Source of the DNA: Coriobacteriaceae bacterium AF08-21
GTDB taxonomy: Bacteria > Actinomycetota > Coriobacteriia > Coriobacteriales > Coriobacteriaceae
Assembly: GCA_027687465.1 (NCBI GenBank)
Contig: JAQCQR010000005.1
Coordinates: 1-64,000, forward strand
Direction of reading: 5' to 3'
DNA length: 64,000 nucleotides
Shown here: positions 7,271 to 18,108 of the stretch, one piece after another
Layout: every line of letters starts with the position of its first letter
How positions within the stretch are numbered: the first letter of the stretch is position 1
Notes under the pieces: generated by a model
Database searches by the model: none
Seen by the model: the letters and a program-made list of their open reading frames with translations, nothing else
Told to the model about the DNA's origin: nothing
Translations under genes and position numbers: made by a program

Positions 7271-10200
7271 ATGAGAACGGCAAAGCGCATACTCGCAGAG
7301 TTCATGACGGTGGTCATGGTGCTCCAAGCATGCTCGCCCACGGTGGCTGCTGTGGCGGCAGGCTGGCAGAACATCTCGAACGAGATTGCTACCGCATCTG
7401 CGAAGGCGTTGGATACTGCCGAGGGCGGCGAGACCAAGAGCGATGTCACGATCGGGTCTGGGTCGAGTGATACCGGCGCCGACAGCGACAGTGCTGGGGA
7501 TGGCGCTGCAGCAGGCGATACCACCGATAGCGCCACGGGTTCCGATTCCACGGGCGACCAGACGGAAGGCGACGATGCCGCTGACGATGCCGCCGCTGAC
7601 GACGCCGAGCAAGATGCCGATGATGCGACTTCGGAGGACGCTGAGGCCCAGGCGGCTGCGACGATCACGGATTTGAAAAAGCTTGTCGAGCTGCTCGAGG
7701 CTAATGGTGCGGAAGGCATCGAGCCCAAAGAAGATAACAGTGGAATCAAAAGCCTCAATGTCACGTCGTCGGAGGCGTTCGCCGTCCTGTCTAACGCCGA
7801 CGCCTCGCTTTACTATGATGCGCAGATCAAGGTTATCATCACGGGCGATGCGAAGCTCACCGAGTCGGCAAATAACGGCATGTCTTTCCAGGGCTTTGGC
7901 AGCGATGAGCATCCGTTTGAAGGCAAAATCTATAGGTCGTTGAATGGCGTTGATAGCCCTGTTGAGCTTACGTCTAACCGGACGGTTTTCAATAACTTCA
8001 AACTGACTGACCAAAACAATACGGTCAAGATAAAGTGGATAGGCGCAACTACCTATAGCGCGCCGATGGTCGCTACGAAGGTCAGCGGTGCGGAAAACAG
8101 CGAAGAGTGCAAGACGCTTAACGCGTCGGTTGACATCGCGGGTCCCGTTGATAAGAAGGATGATACGACTTCCGTCTTGACGGCACCCCTCCTGGGTGAG
8201 ACGACGGGCTATCTTGCTGCGAAAGTTACCTATAGCTTCACCGGTTCTCACAAGATTCTCAAGGTGAATGCGACGGGCAACATTGGCTTGATTGGTAACA
8301 CGGTCGAAAGCGGGGCCTTGACGGTTGAGTCCGTCACGTTCCCCAACGATCTGGTCTCAGGCGGAACCGTCGAAACGAGCTCTGACAACGCTGGCCTGCT
8401 CGTAGGCGAAGTCAAGGACGGTGCGACTCTGAGCGTCGGCACCCTGACCAATGTTCCCACCGCCACCGTCCAGTCCACGAGCGGCTCTGCCGGTGGCGTT
8501 GTAGGCCTCGTTGGCTCTAGTGCAGGTGCCATGGTCAACGTCACGGAGGCTCTCGACCTACACGCGCTCACCGTCAAGGGCACCACCGCCAGCGGCGGTT
8601 TTATCGGCAAGGCAGCCAACCTCACGCTTACCGTGGGTACGGATAACAGCGGAAAAGACGCCTCGGGCAATGCCATCACCATCAAGCCTGCACGCGCGGT
8701 TGGGTCATCATCGGCTGGCACGTATGCAGGTGGCCTTATCGGCGACGCCTCGTTTGCCGGCAAGTTCACCATCAACGGCGACATCTTCGACTTTGGCGAG
8801 GGCGTGGATCTCAGCGTATCCAACACGAGCGTCGCTCCTTCTGCCGGCGGACTGTTCGGCGAGCTCGACATCTCGAACGGCGATGTGACCGTCAGCGGCG
8901 GATCGTATACAAGCACGTTGCAAAACGGAACGGACAACAACAATAGCGTGCGCGGCAACTACGGCGGCTTGGTGGGCAAGCTGTGGGGCAGGAAGGATGG
9001 CGAGGCACTGCGTGCGTTCACGGTGCAGGATGGCGCCGCGGTGTCGTTTGGCGTGGGCTCCAACGGCAAGCTCACCTATGCGGGCGGCCTGGTAGGCTAC
9101 CTTGGCGAAGGCAACGGGAGTCCCAACGAGTCTGCCGTGGTCATCGATGACGCAACGGTGACATGTGCAACATCGGGCTACGCCAGCAATAATGGCAAGT
9201 ATGGCGGTGCTGTGGGCGTCGTGGACACAAAAAACGTTCTAGAAGTGCGCGGCCTAAAGGTCGAAACCGCCGGCAACGCCACCATCGGCGGCTCGAACGG
9301 CGGCTTTGCCGGAGTCGTCGGATCGTCGTGGCGCGGCATCGTTAAGTTCAGCGGTGTCACCGATCTGTCGGACGCCAGATTCGCGGAAAACGACCACACC
9401 GCGCAGCTAGTCTATGAGAACTTCAACTCACTCATTTTTGCCGCGGGTAGCGGAAGCGACGGCGGTGCCACCGCAGGCGATATCACAAAATGGCAATACA
9501 AGCGCCCCACCACTCAGGTCAAGATTGATGACATCTACAGCTATGGTCAGGTCATTCGCCTGGGCAGTGGGCTGAGCAATGATCTCATCACCATCAACGA
9601 TTCGCACCAGTGTATCTTTAAATCGAATCTCGTAAAAACTGGTGGCGCCTTTGTGCTGGCAGGCGTCGACGATTTCGCAAAGCTGGCGATCACCTGGCAA
9701 ACGAGCGGGTACTTCTCCGCCGTGGAGGACGTTGCGGATGACAATTTCGCTCAGATTCCTTCGACGAACATCACGCTCTCTGCAGACATCAACCTTTCCG
9801 GCACAGGTCTTACCGGCCTTACCAAAGACCAACAGCCCAAAGAGCAAGCCGGCGTTAACGAGAACAACCACAGCTTTACCGCCACGCTCAACGGCAACGG
9901 TCACACCATAAGTCTGGCGGTGGGCGAGCCTTACGGCATGCGCGGCAATAGCGAGGTCAGTGCCACCAGTGATGGCAACGGCAAAATCTATCGCCACGGC
10001 CGCCTGGGCTTGTTCGCAGCAATCAACGGCGCAACTGTCTCCGACGTCACAATCGCCGGCTCTATGAAGTTCGATAACGGCGCGGCCATTGATGCCGGAT
10101 CGCTTGCGGGCACCATTGCGGGCGGTCTGACGCTGTCTGGCGCAACGTGCAAAACGAATATCGCGTGCGATGATACGTTCGCTAACGATGTGAACATTAA

Positions 10201-13200
10201 CGATGTGAACATTGGTGGTATTGCGGGCAGCGTGTCGACAGCTTCCACGGTTACGTTTGGGGGCAGCAGCAAGGCTCAAGCGACCATCGCTGCAACTAAA
10301 ACGCTTAACGGCAATATTCGCATTGGCGGCGCCATCGGCTATGTGGGCGATTGTGCCTCGACATTCAATGTTACGGGTCTCGAAGCCGGCGGCAAAATCG
10401 AAACCGGCAATTGCGCCAGCGGCAAGATTGCCCAAGTTGGTGGCCTTATCGGCTGCATCGCACAGGGTAAACAAGAAAACGTGACAAACAAGACCAATGT
10501 GGCGACCGTCAACATCGCAGGGTTGGTGTTCGATTCGTTCGCCATGAGCGTCGGCAAGAACGGCGATAAGCTCAATGGCGCGGGCGGTCTCTTGGGTTAT
10601 AGCTGGGGCAACGCGGTCGTAACTATCGGAGATAACAGCGTTAACAAGGATGTAAACTCCTATGCTCTGAGAACAACCAAGGCCTCAATAACTGCGGAGA
10701 ATTCCAAGGAGCTCGGCGGTCTTGTATACGCCGCTAGTGGCCACTGGGTCATCAACGACTATGCCATCGACCTTTCGGGTGCAACCATTAACGCGAGCAA
10801 CGCCGAGATGTTGGGCTTGCTCGTCGGCCGTGGCAGCAGAGTAGCCGACGGAATATACGGTTCCGAGCCGTATGCGGGATTATATCTAGAAGATAAGGCT
10901 TATTGGGGTACTGCCTATAGGGTCGAAGGCATTCATGTTGCGGAAGCTAAGTCCATAAAGAAGTTTGATGAATGGGTTGGCGACGGCAGGAAGCCAGGCA
11001 GCAAGCTAATCGATGCTGAATGGAACACTGTCGTTTCACTTCACACCAAAGACGACGTTAATAATGGCAAGCTCGACATGAGCGGAAATCCGGGAAGCGA
11101 TAACAGCTATCACAATCGATCGAATTTCGGCAACTCACGCAAAACCAACGCTTGGACGAGGTATTACTACAATCTTGACAAGGCGTATACGGTAGTAGGC
11201 AGCAACTCAAAAAATAGTAGTGCGAGCAGCTGGATGGACCGCCCGGAGTACTTGTTGCTTTGGTGTGCATGCCTGTATGCCCCGCCTGCAATTCAGGGCT
11301 ATATCATTCCGGGAAATCGTGAGATTTTCAAAGGAAACAATATTGGTACGAACGGTTCCGAGGGCGTGGCTATCAACCTAGAGGGATACAGCTTCTACCC
11401 CACCAACCCCACCAGTAATTCCACGGTAACGGTAAAAAACGCAACCATTACGTTCCATTATTCCGATATTAAAGCTGAGCAAGAAGGCAATAAAAAGAAT
11501 AACGAAGCCACGCAGCACGAGAATATGCACTGCGCTCTCATCCGAACTCACACGGGCGATCTTAAGGTTGAGAATGCCACGCTTGCTGGTACCGTGGGCT
11601 CTGTTGTGAGCGATTGGGGAAGCTCGTCTGGCGCGCTTGTGTGTCGCTATATCTACGGACCCGTCAAAAAAACCAATGTGGCACAAATCACGATAAACGG
11701 TTTAGTGCTCGATGGTCTTGCGGTCGATGGTGTGACGAACGCCACCCAATACGCTCCACTGCTAATCAACCAGATGCAGACCCTTGTAAACCTTGATGCG
11801 AAGAATATCTCGGTAACCGATTCGTACAATAACGGTACGAAAAAAAAGATTGCAGCTACAAGCTTGTTTGGCGAGCTCGGCGTGGGAGATAAGGCCAATC
11901 AGGTCATAGCGAAGTTTGAGAAAATAAGCTTGCCCAGCCAAACGGACAATTCGATTTTTACCCACGCGAGCCTGCTGGAGAGCTTTGGCTACGCGACCGG
12001 CGGCACGGGCTCGGCGGACTATACCTTTACAACAGATGCCGCTCAAAATGACAAGGTGACCTACGGATCCGAAATTGATAGGAAAGGCACGGAGTACTCC
12101 GGCAAGCAGCTTTGGTATTACGATGAAGCGACGTATGGCACCCCTAACGGCTTGGTGAAGGCTGGGGATAAGACGGCGAATGTCGATGCCCCGGTGTTCG
12201 GTGACTATCTTCCTTATGTTTATAAGGGGAAGGCCACCGAGAGCAATGTCCAGTACCACGAAATAAAAGTCAACCAGCGTATTCCAAAGCTGATAACGGG
12301 ATGTGGTACATATGGCGATCCGTATACCGTTAAGGACGCGACGGAGATGAACGCCATCGCCAACTACATCAACAATAGCGTGGCATTGGATGGCTGGGAA
12401 GTCACCATTGCCGCTGACCAGAGTGCGCTTTGCACTCGCCGCAGCGACCAATCGACCAACAATGAGGTTACGTACGTCTATAAGCAGGCAAACGGTACTG
12501 ATAAAAAATGGGAGAGGAAGATCGGCGATAAGACCGATCCCGAGCAGACGCTGAGCGACGAAACCGTGCACCGCTATATACAGAGTGCGTATTACAGCAT
12601 AGAGCCTGACAAAGATAGTAAGATTACCGTCGATGCGGCATCGTTTGGCGGGTTTGGCAACAAGGCCAATCCGTTCCGCGGTGTTATCGTTGGCGATCTG
12701 GGCGCCTCGACTGCAACAATTGAGATTGAAAACAACAAGGGCGAGCTTCGCGGCCTGGTTCCCTATAGCTATGGCAGCGTGGTACGCAACCTCAATATCA
12801 ATTATGTGAACGAGTCGGCGGCGATTACTTATTCTGCCAAGGACGCCGACGGTGCCCCAACGGCGTTCTTTGGTGGCGTTATCGGCTGCATCCTTGGTGG
12901 CGATAACATTATCGATGGCGTGGTCGTAAATGGGGCGACGGCCGATAACCCCACAACTGGCTTTACGGTTACTGGTGGCGGAACTAAGCCACATCTTGTT
13001 CCCGTCGGCGGTTACGTTGGTGCCATTGCGGGCGGCGGTGTGATCTTCCGCAATATGTCAGGGACGTCTTGGCGCGCTGGAACCAGCGACAAGTCTCAGG
13101 GTCTTGGAACGGGCAACTTCCGGCAGTACGACAATCCCTACGTTGGTCGTGTGATTGATGGCTATGCCTTTAGCGAGGGCTGCAAAGTCGAAAACGGTAA

Positions 13201-16200
13201 CGCTAACTACAAGATCAACGAGCTCACAAACAAGGGAACCGCCTGCGTCACTACCACGGGCACCGACAACAAGTATATCGGCACTGATGCCGAGGCACCC
13301 GTGACCACGGTGGAAAACGCCCAGGGCCTTTTGGTGCTCTCGGCCATCATTAGCTCGGGTGCGGGTGCTGGAGCGGCACATACCGACTACGCTAATTATG
13401 GCGTGTTCCGCGGCTCCAAGGCGTACTGGGGCAGCGATAAGCAGGACCCGGCGATAAACGGCTACCTGTTTGGCAACAAGGAATATGGTAAGGTGCGAAA
13501 TGCCAGCTACGACTGCGTGGGTAAGCCTGCGAGCGCTGCCGGCGATTTCGAAACCGCCAAAAACGATGACCAGAAGGCCCCGGGCAAACAGGGGTGGCAC
13601 GGCCCGCTCGACCATGATGACTATGTAAATTCGCCCTACCTGGTGGCGTCCTACGCTGCCGACTACCAAACGGGCTACGTGTGCGCGTCGAAATCTATCG
13701 GCATGAGCCTGGAGTTCAAGGAAAATGCCACCTACGATATGACCGGCTACGGCACGGGATACGTGGGCCTTAGCGGCCGTTACTATTCCAATGCTTGCAG
13801 CTCGAACGAGGCGTCCACCGATCGCGACCGCATCACGCCGCACGTGGCAACGATCGACGGCAACGGGGCCACCATCACGGTAGGCACCAAAGATGCCACT
13901 TACGGCGTCGTCGAATATGCCGATGACGACTATAAGGTCTCGGGCGTGGGCGGCCTATTCAGCACCGTGATGTTCACCTCAACCAATGTGGGGCAGAGCG
14001 TCACCGCGAATGACGGCGCTCAGGTCAAAGACCTCACCTTTAGTAACTGCAACGTATCGCTTACGTACAAAGACGCCAACGGTAGCATTGCCTCGGGACC
14101 GGCATCGAACGACCTCATCGGCACCGGCCTTTTGGCGGGCGCAACGGCCAACTACGACGGCAACACGCGTGGCGTCTACCGCAACGTACAGATGAAGAAC
14201 TGCACCGTGTTGGGCGCAAAGAGCGTAGGAGGGCTTCTTGGCAGCTCGGGCCGTACCAGCCGAAGGACGGATAACGACGTGACCTATATGGTCAATTTCG
14301 GCTCCGGCACGCAGGCGCCCGCGAATCTCTGTGACTGCTCATACACTGGCCTTAGCGTCACGGGCGAGAAGTACGTTGGCGGCTATGTGGGTGCGATCGC
14401 CTCGCCGTGCGGCGTGTGGACAACCGCGGCCACAGGGGTATACGAGAAGACTATTGGCAAAAACTCGACCATAACCGCCACGGGAACAGCACCCTACGTG
14501 GGCGGCGTGTTCGGTTATACCTCCAGTAACGTATCGGTGAACACCAAAATTGGCATCACGGAAGCCGTCGCATCGAGCACGGCAGTCATCTCTGGGGTAA
14601 ATGTACTCGCCACCGGGTCGAACACCGATAAGTACATGGGCGCCGGCGGTGTGGTCGGAAGCGCCTATAGAGGCGTTATTTCTATAAGCAACGTGCGCAT
14701 TGATGCCGGAGGCGATACCAAGAGCACCATCATCGGCGATGCCACCGGAACGAACAATAGCATCCGTAATGCGGGCGGCTTGATTGGCGAGGTTACGAGC
14801 AGTGGCAGCCCCAACACGTACTGGTTTGAGGGCTGTAGCGTCGAGAATATCAACATTGCCGGCACCGACCAATGCTCGGGCGGACTTATCGGCTACTACT
14901 TCAGCAATGTGAACATAGCCTGCAGCAATATCGCGATTGAGAGCGCCACGATCAAGGGCAGGTGGAGCGGCGGTCTACTTGGCGCGATTAACAGCGGTGC
15001 CGACGTCATCAACGTCACCAACACAAAGGTATCTAACACAACGTTTGGCGGAACCTCCAACGGCGGCATTGCGGGCGACGGACGCGGCCAGTTCCATCTG
15101 GTAAACGTGCTCATGGACAGCAATACCTACAAATTGGGCTCTAAGCAGGGCGTGCTCTTAGGCGAGGTTGACACAAACGGCTATAGCCTCTCCGCAGCGG
15201 GCGTGAACGTAAAACTCGGCAACGGCAAGACCACGCGTGATCTGCCGCCGATGGTTTACACGACCAATACGGCCGCCGTAAACAGGAAGACCTACATCGC
15301 GTTCGGCGACTATAAGGACACGCTGCGCGCGCCCGACGAGGGCACCACGCTCTACGGTGCGGACGATACCGCTACCACGGCGGCAAGCCCGTACGTGACC
15401 ACGAGCCCCGTGAGCACGCTGGCGGTGCGTGCCTCCGACAACGACACCACCGACCGCTACCTGTTTGGCGACGGCGCCGCCATCGACACCGCGGCGACCA
15501 TCCAGAGCGAGGCGGCTGCTGGCGTTGATGGCCGCTACACCTACACCAATATCGGCGGCATTAATGACAACGGCGCCTATCAAAATACCTCGAGCTACGA
15601 TGCCTCATCCGTGGCGAGTAAGTTCAATTCGAATAATGATACAAGCAGCAACCAGGCCACAACAGATTTCCCCGTTTTGGTGATCTCTGGCAACGACAAC
15701 ACGACGGTCAAGAGCTATCTAAACATCGTCACGAACGGCGGCTTCTCCGACGCTTGCAGATTGAATAACGAGAATGGCACCAATCCGCACGTGACGGCCA
15801 AAGCAGAGGTTTTCCAACTCAAGGACGGTGTGTTCGTTAAAGACGGTGACGCGTCGAACAATCCCACGCTTCGCGTAGTGAACAATGGCAAGAACAATAT
15901 GTCGTTTAGCCCAAGCTTCGATTGGGACAACGGCAAAGGTCGCTTTACGCTCCTGACCGTTACCTTTACCGAGGCGGGTCAGAGCTACAACGTTCAGGTG
16001 CCGATCATCGTTAAGCGTAAGCTCGAGATCGATTTCACTGCAACGTATGATTACGGCACTCAATTTAAAGAAAAAGACTACGCTAACCTTGGAAAAGATG
16101 CACACGTGCTTACGAGCTTTGGCGAGCCGATGACGGGTCTGCTTACCTGGACATACAATTCTGCCAATGGGAAGGAAGTCGACTTTGGCTGGGACAGCTA

Positions 16201-18010
16201 TATGGCTGCTGGCGGCTCGATGAAGGGGCTCGGCAAGAGTATCCTCTTCAATGGTGCCGACGGAAGGTTGCCCCAGGGCACCCAGCTTACGCTCATCGAT
16301 GCGAACGTTGATGGCAAGGCCGGTGGCAGGGAATATCACTATACGGTGGGCGAAGGCGGCGCCACGAGTGTTTCGCTGAGCGGAAACGACGGCTTCAAGG
16401 ATTCTGCGGGCAATCCATATCAGGAGCGATGGCTGAGCGAGATTTTGGGTGTGTCGGCCACACAGGATGGCGCCGGCACATGGACCGTGTGTGATAACGA
16501 GGCAGAGGCGACCGCTAAGGCGAAACTCGATGGCAAGTGGACGCTGTTTAAGGTTGCGGGTGCTGACGTTCCCAGCAACAGTCGCTATACGCTAAAGGTA
16601 CCTAAGGAGGATACCAAGGTACCTAAGGAGGATACCGGCAAGGAGCGGCGTGCGTCGGAGAGCGTCTACCTAGTTGTCAACGTGCCCAAGTCGGGCGACG
16701 GCGTGACGCAAGCTAATATCAACGGTTTTACGGCTTCGTCTATTGACTCGAATTCTTCGGGTGCCCGCATATCTTGGAATCTGCATCACGTCTTGCGCAC
16801 CGGTGGCGACGATAATCAAAACGGTACGGCATCGACATACAGCATCTTGTCCAATTATGAGCAGAATGTAGTCGACAAAAAAGATGGGGCGTGCATTCCG
16901 GTTTCGAAGTCGGAGGACGGTGCCGCCTACGTGCTTTCTCTTGACGTCAAAGATACGGTTACGTTTAGCCCGAGCCAATACTATACAGAGAGCGACCATC
17001 TGTTCTATCAGCTCGATACATCGCTGTGTCGCTATGGCGCCAACAACAACCTAATGGGAGTAAGCAGTTTCCCGAGTGGAACCTCGGCAATTGCGAAGTT
17101 CTATGTTGCCATCGGCGATCAGAACTACAGATGGAATGGCAAGGATTGGGAGATATGTGACGCTTCAACGCCTGCGTTTACACAGATTGTGACGGATACG
17201 GGTGATGACTCACTGAGGCTCACGCTCGACCATGACCTTGCCGGAATCCGCAAGCGTGCAACGGGCGGATCCTTTACCGTGCGTACGGTAGTGGAAGAGA
17301 TTCGCCTTACGCCGGACGGCTGCAACAAGGTTATCTCCCTGTCCAAGCAGTCTGGCGAGGACGCCTGTACCAAGATGTCCTATACCGCCAAGCTTTCGAC
17401 GCGTAAGGAAGGCCTTAATACCTCGAGCCTGACGCAGGCGAAGCCCGGTAACGTCGGATACTATCGCATGGACACGGGTGATACGACCATTACGCTTTCT
17501 GCGCCAGATAAGTCGCAGCTTGGTATTAACGTGGACGACCTACGTCCGATCGCGAATGGCACGATTGGTCTGGGTGCCACGTATGAACTGGGTGGTCTTA
17601 GCAATGCCGCCGAGGCAATCGCGAACGCCGACTCTGTTGTGTACACGCTCACGCTGAAACGCCGCGGAACCGACGGCACGTATGAGAGCGTAACGGATGA
17701 TATCTCCAACTACGTAACGGTGACGGAGAGTAAGCTTGCCGCGGCCGCTCCCTCCGGTAGCACGATCACCTTCACTGACTCGAAGGAGAATGGCAAGTTC
17801 CGAACACAGAACGGCGACACCACGTTTAACCTGCCCTTTACCGTTAAGGTCAACACGCAGGCTGAACAGCGTGATCAGTTCTACGCGAACTATCGTCTGG
17901 TGATGACGGCGAGCCTAGTCACGGGCAGCACGGCGAGTGCAACGCCTCAATCGCCCGACTATGTGACCTACACGCTCACGAGGGTGAACCTCAACGGCAT
18001 CGATCACTAG
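7271..18010 (+). CDS. Giant secreted surface protein with GLUG-like repeats (3579 residues)
   Basis: A signal peptide (residues 1 to about 28, cleavage near VAAVAAG) is followed by an Asp/Ala/Ser-rich linker (about 55-125) and then some 2600 residues with many GGLVG, GGLIG and GGVVG motifs. These are GLUG-like repeats, which typically build right-handed beta-helices in bacterial adhesins. From about residue 2920 the pattern changes to beta-sandwich-like sequence, with a duplicated VPKEDTK near 3110. The protein ends in NLNGIDH with no LPXTG motif, no C-terminal membrane helix and no visible wall-binding domain, so its anchoring is unexplained; the three membrane-anchored proteins upstream are the obvious candidates for partners. 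The reading frame is open throughout. The stretch encoded at about 10,600-12,600 looks richer in A/T, Lys and Asn than the rest, suggesting mosaic origin. Confidence 0.8.
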   Translation: MRTAKRILAEFMTVVMVLQACSPTVAAVAAGWQNISNEIATASAKALDTAEGGETKSDVTIGSGSSDTGADSDSAGDGAAAGDTTDSATGSDSTGDQTEGDDAADDAAADDAEQDADDATSEDAEAQAAATITDLKKLVELLEANGAEGIEPKEDNSGIKSLNVTSSEAFAVLSNADASLYYDAQIKVIITGDAKLTESANNGMSFQGFGSDEHPFEGKIYRSLNGVDSPVELTSNRTVFNNFKLTDQNNTVKIKWIGATTYSAPMVATKVSGAENSEECKTLNASVDIAGPVDKKDDTTSVLTAPLLGETTGYLAAKVTYSFTGSHKILKVNATGNIGLIGNTVESGALTVESVTFPNDLVSGGTVETSSDNAGLLVGEVKDGATLSVGTLTNVPTATVQSTSGSAGGVVGLVGSSAGAMVNVTEALDLHALTVKGTTASGGFIGKAANLTLTVGTDNSGKDASGNAITIKPARAVGSSSAGTYAGGLIGDASFAGKFTINGDIFDFGEGVDLSVSNTSVAPSAGGLFGELDISNGDVTVSGGSYTSTLQNGTDNNNSVRGNYGGLVGKLWGRKDGEALRAFTVQDGAAVSFGVGSNGKLTYAGGLVGYLGEGNGSPNESAVVIDDATVTCATSGYASNNGKYGGAVGVVDTKNVLEVRGLKVETAGNATIGGSNGGFAGVVGSSWRGIVKFSGVTDLSDARFAENDHTAQLVYENFNSLIFAAGSGSDGGATAGDITKWQYKRPTTQVKIDDIYSYGQVIRLGSGLSNDLITINDSHQCIFKSNLVKTGGAFVLAGVDDFAKLAITWQTSGYFSAVEDVADDNFAQIPSTNITLSADINLSGTGLTGLTKDQQPKEQAGVNENNHSFTATLNGNGHTISLAVGEPYGMRGNSEVSATSDGNGKIYRHGRLGLFAAINGATVSDVTIAGSMKFDNGAAIDAGSLAGTIAGGLTLSGATCKTNIACDDTFANDVNINDVNIGGIAGSVSTASTVTFGGSSKAQATIAATKTLNGNIRIGGAIGYVGDCASTFNVTGLEAGGKIETGNCASGKIAQVGGLIGCIAQGKQENVTNKTNVATVNIAGLVFDSFAMSVGKNGDKLNGAGGLLGYSWGNAVVTIGDNSVNKDVNSYALRTTKASITAENSKELGGLVYAASGHWVINDYAIDLSGATINASNAEMLGLLVGRGSRVADGIYGSEPYAGLYLEDKAYWGTAYRVEGIHVAEAKSIKKFDEWVGDGRKPGSKLIDAEWNTVVSLHTKDDVNNGKLDMSGNPGSDNSYHNRSNFGNSRKTNAWTRYYYNLDKAYTVVGSNSKNSSASSWMDRPEYLLLWCACLYAPPAIQGYIIPGNREIFKGNNIGTNGSEGVAINLEGYSFYPTNPTSNSTVTVKNATITFHYSDIKAEQEGNKKNNEATQHENMHCALIRTHTGDLKVENATLAGTVGSVVSDWGSSSGALVCRYIYGPVKKTNVAQITINGLVLDGLAVDGVTNATQYAPLLINQMQTLVNLDAKNISVTDSYNNGTKKKIAATSLFGELGVGDKANQVIAKFEKISLPSQTDNSIFTHASLLESFGYATGGTGSADYTFTTDAAQNDKVTYGSEIDRKGTEYSGKQLWYYDEATYGTPNGLVKAGDKTANVDAPVFGDYLPYVYKGKATESNVQYHEIKVNQRIPKLITGCGTYGDPYTVKDATEMNAIANYINNSVALDGWEVTIAADQSALCTRRSDQSTNNEVTYVYKQANGTDKKWERKIGDKTDPEQTLSDETVHRYIQSAYYSIEPDKDSKITVDAASFGGFGNKANPFRGVIVGDLGASTATIEIENNKGELRGLVPYSYGSVVRNLNINYVNESAAITYSAKDADGAPTAFFGGVIGCILGGDNIIDGVVVNGATADNPTTGFTVTGGGTKPHLVPVGGYVGAIAGGGVIFRNMSGTSWRAGTSDKSQGLGTGNFRQYDNPYVGRVIDGYAFSEGCKVENGNANYKINELTNKGTACVTTTGTDNKYIGTDAEAPVTTVENAQGLLVLSAIISSGAGAGAAHTDYANYGVFRGSKAYWGSDKQDPAINGYLFGNKEYGKVRNASYDCVGKPASAAGDFETAKNDDQKAPGKQGWHGPLDHDDYVNSPYLVASYAADYQTGYVCASKSIGMSLEFKENATYDMTGYGTGYVGLSGRYYSNACSSNEASTDRDRITPHVATIDGNGATITVGTKDATYGVVEYADDDYKVSGVGGLFSTVMFTSTNVGQSVTANDGAQVKDLTFSNCNVSLTYKDANGSIASGPASNDLIGTGLLAGATANYDGNTRGVYRNVQMKNCTVLGAKSVGGLLGSSGRTSRRTDNDVTYMVNFGSGTQAPANLCDCSYTGLSVTGEKYVGGYVGAIASPCGVWTTAATGVYEKTIGKNSTITATGTAPYVGGVFGYTSSNVSVNTKIGITEAVASSTAVISGVNVLATGSNTDKYMGAGGVVGSAYRGVISISNVRIDAGGDTKSTIIGDATGTNNSIRNAGGLIGEVTSSGSPNTYWFEGCSVENINIAGTDQCSGGLIGYYFSNVNIACSNIAIESATIKGRWSGGLLGAINSGADVINVTNTKVSNTTFGGTSNGGIAGDGRGQFHLVNVLMDSNTYKLGSKQGVLLGEVDTNGYSLSAAGVNVKLGNGKTTRDLPPMVYTTNTAAVNRKTYIAFGDYKDTLRAPDEGTTLYGADDTATTAASPYVTTSPVSTLAVRASDNDTTDRYLFGDGAAIDTAATIQSEAAAGVDGRYTYTNIGGINDNGAYQNTSSYDASSVASKFNSNNDTSSNQATTDFPVLVISGNDNTTVKSYLNIVTNGGFSDACRLNNENGTNPHVTAKAEVFQLKDGVFVKDGDASNNPTLRVVNNGKNNMSFSPSFDWDNGKGRFTLLTVTFTEAGQSYNVQVPIIVKRKLEIDFTATYDYGTQFKEKDYANLGKDAHVLTSFGEPMTGLLTWTYNSANGKEVDFGWDSYMAAGGSMKGLGKSILFNGADGRLPQGTQLTLIDANVDGKAGGREYHYTVGEGGATSVSLSGNDGFKDSAGNPYQERWLSEILGVSATQDGAGTWTVCDNEAEATAKAKLDGKWTLFKVAGADVPSNSRYTLKVPKEDTKVPKEDTGKERRASESVYLVVNVPKSGDGVTQANINGFTASSIDSNSSGARISWNLHHVLRTGGDDNQNGTASTYSILSNYEQNVVDKKDGACIPVSKSEDGAAYVLSLDVKDTVTFSPSQYYTESDHLFYQLDTSLCRYGANNNLMGVSSFPSGTSAIAKFYVAIGDQNYRWNGKDWEICDASTPAFTQIVTDTGDDSLRLTLDHDLAGIRKRATGGSFTVRTVVEEIRLTPDGCNKVISLSKQSGEDACTKMSYTAKLSTRKEGLNTSSLTQAKPGNVGYYRMDTGDTTITLSAPDKSQLGINVDDLRPIANGTIGLGATYELGGLSNAAEAIANADSVVYTLTLKRRGTDGTYESVTDDISNYVTVTESKLAAAAPSGSTITFTDSKENGKFRTQNGDTTFNLPFTVKVNTQAEQRDQFYANYRLVMTASLVTGSTASATPQSPDYVTYTLTRVNLNGIDH
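16595..16636 (+). repeat. Tandem 21-bp duplication inside the giant gene
   Basis: Two adjacent near-identical 21-bp units start at 16595 and 16616 and encode the peptide repeat KVPKEDT. Each unit contains the Shine-Dalgarno-like AAGGAGG. Probably a recent slippage event in a linker. Confidence 0.75.
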
Positions 18011-18032
18011 TTCCGAAGCCAACTAGCTTCGC

Positions 18033-18068
18033 AAAGGGGGCGGCAACCACCCGGTTGCCGCCCCCTTT
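18033..18068 (+). terminator. Strong terminator after the giant gene
   Basis: A perfect 13-bp GC stem (18036-18048 with 18053-18065) with a 4-base loop, flanked by AAA and TTT that extend the pairing to 16 bp. It ends the surface-protein operon. Confidence 0.85.
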
Positions 18069-18108
18069 CTTGCTCGCGCGGCCTGCCGTTGCTTCGGCTT
18101 CCCATCAA

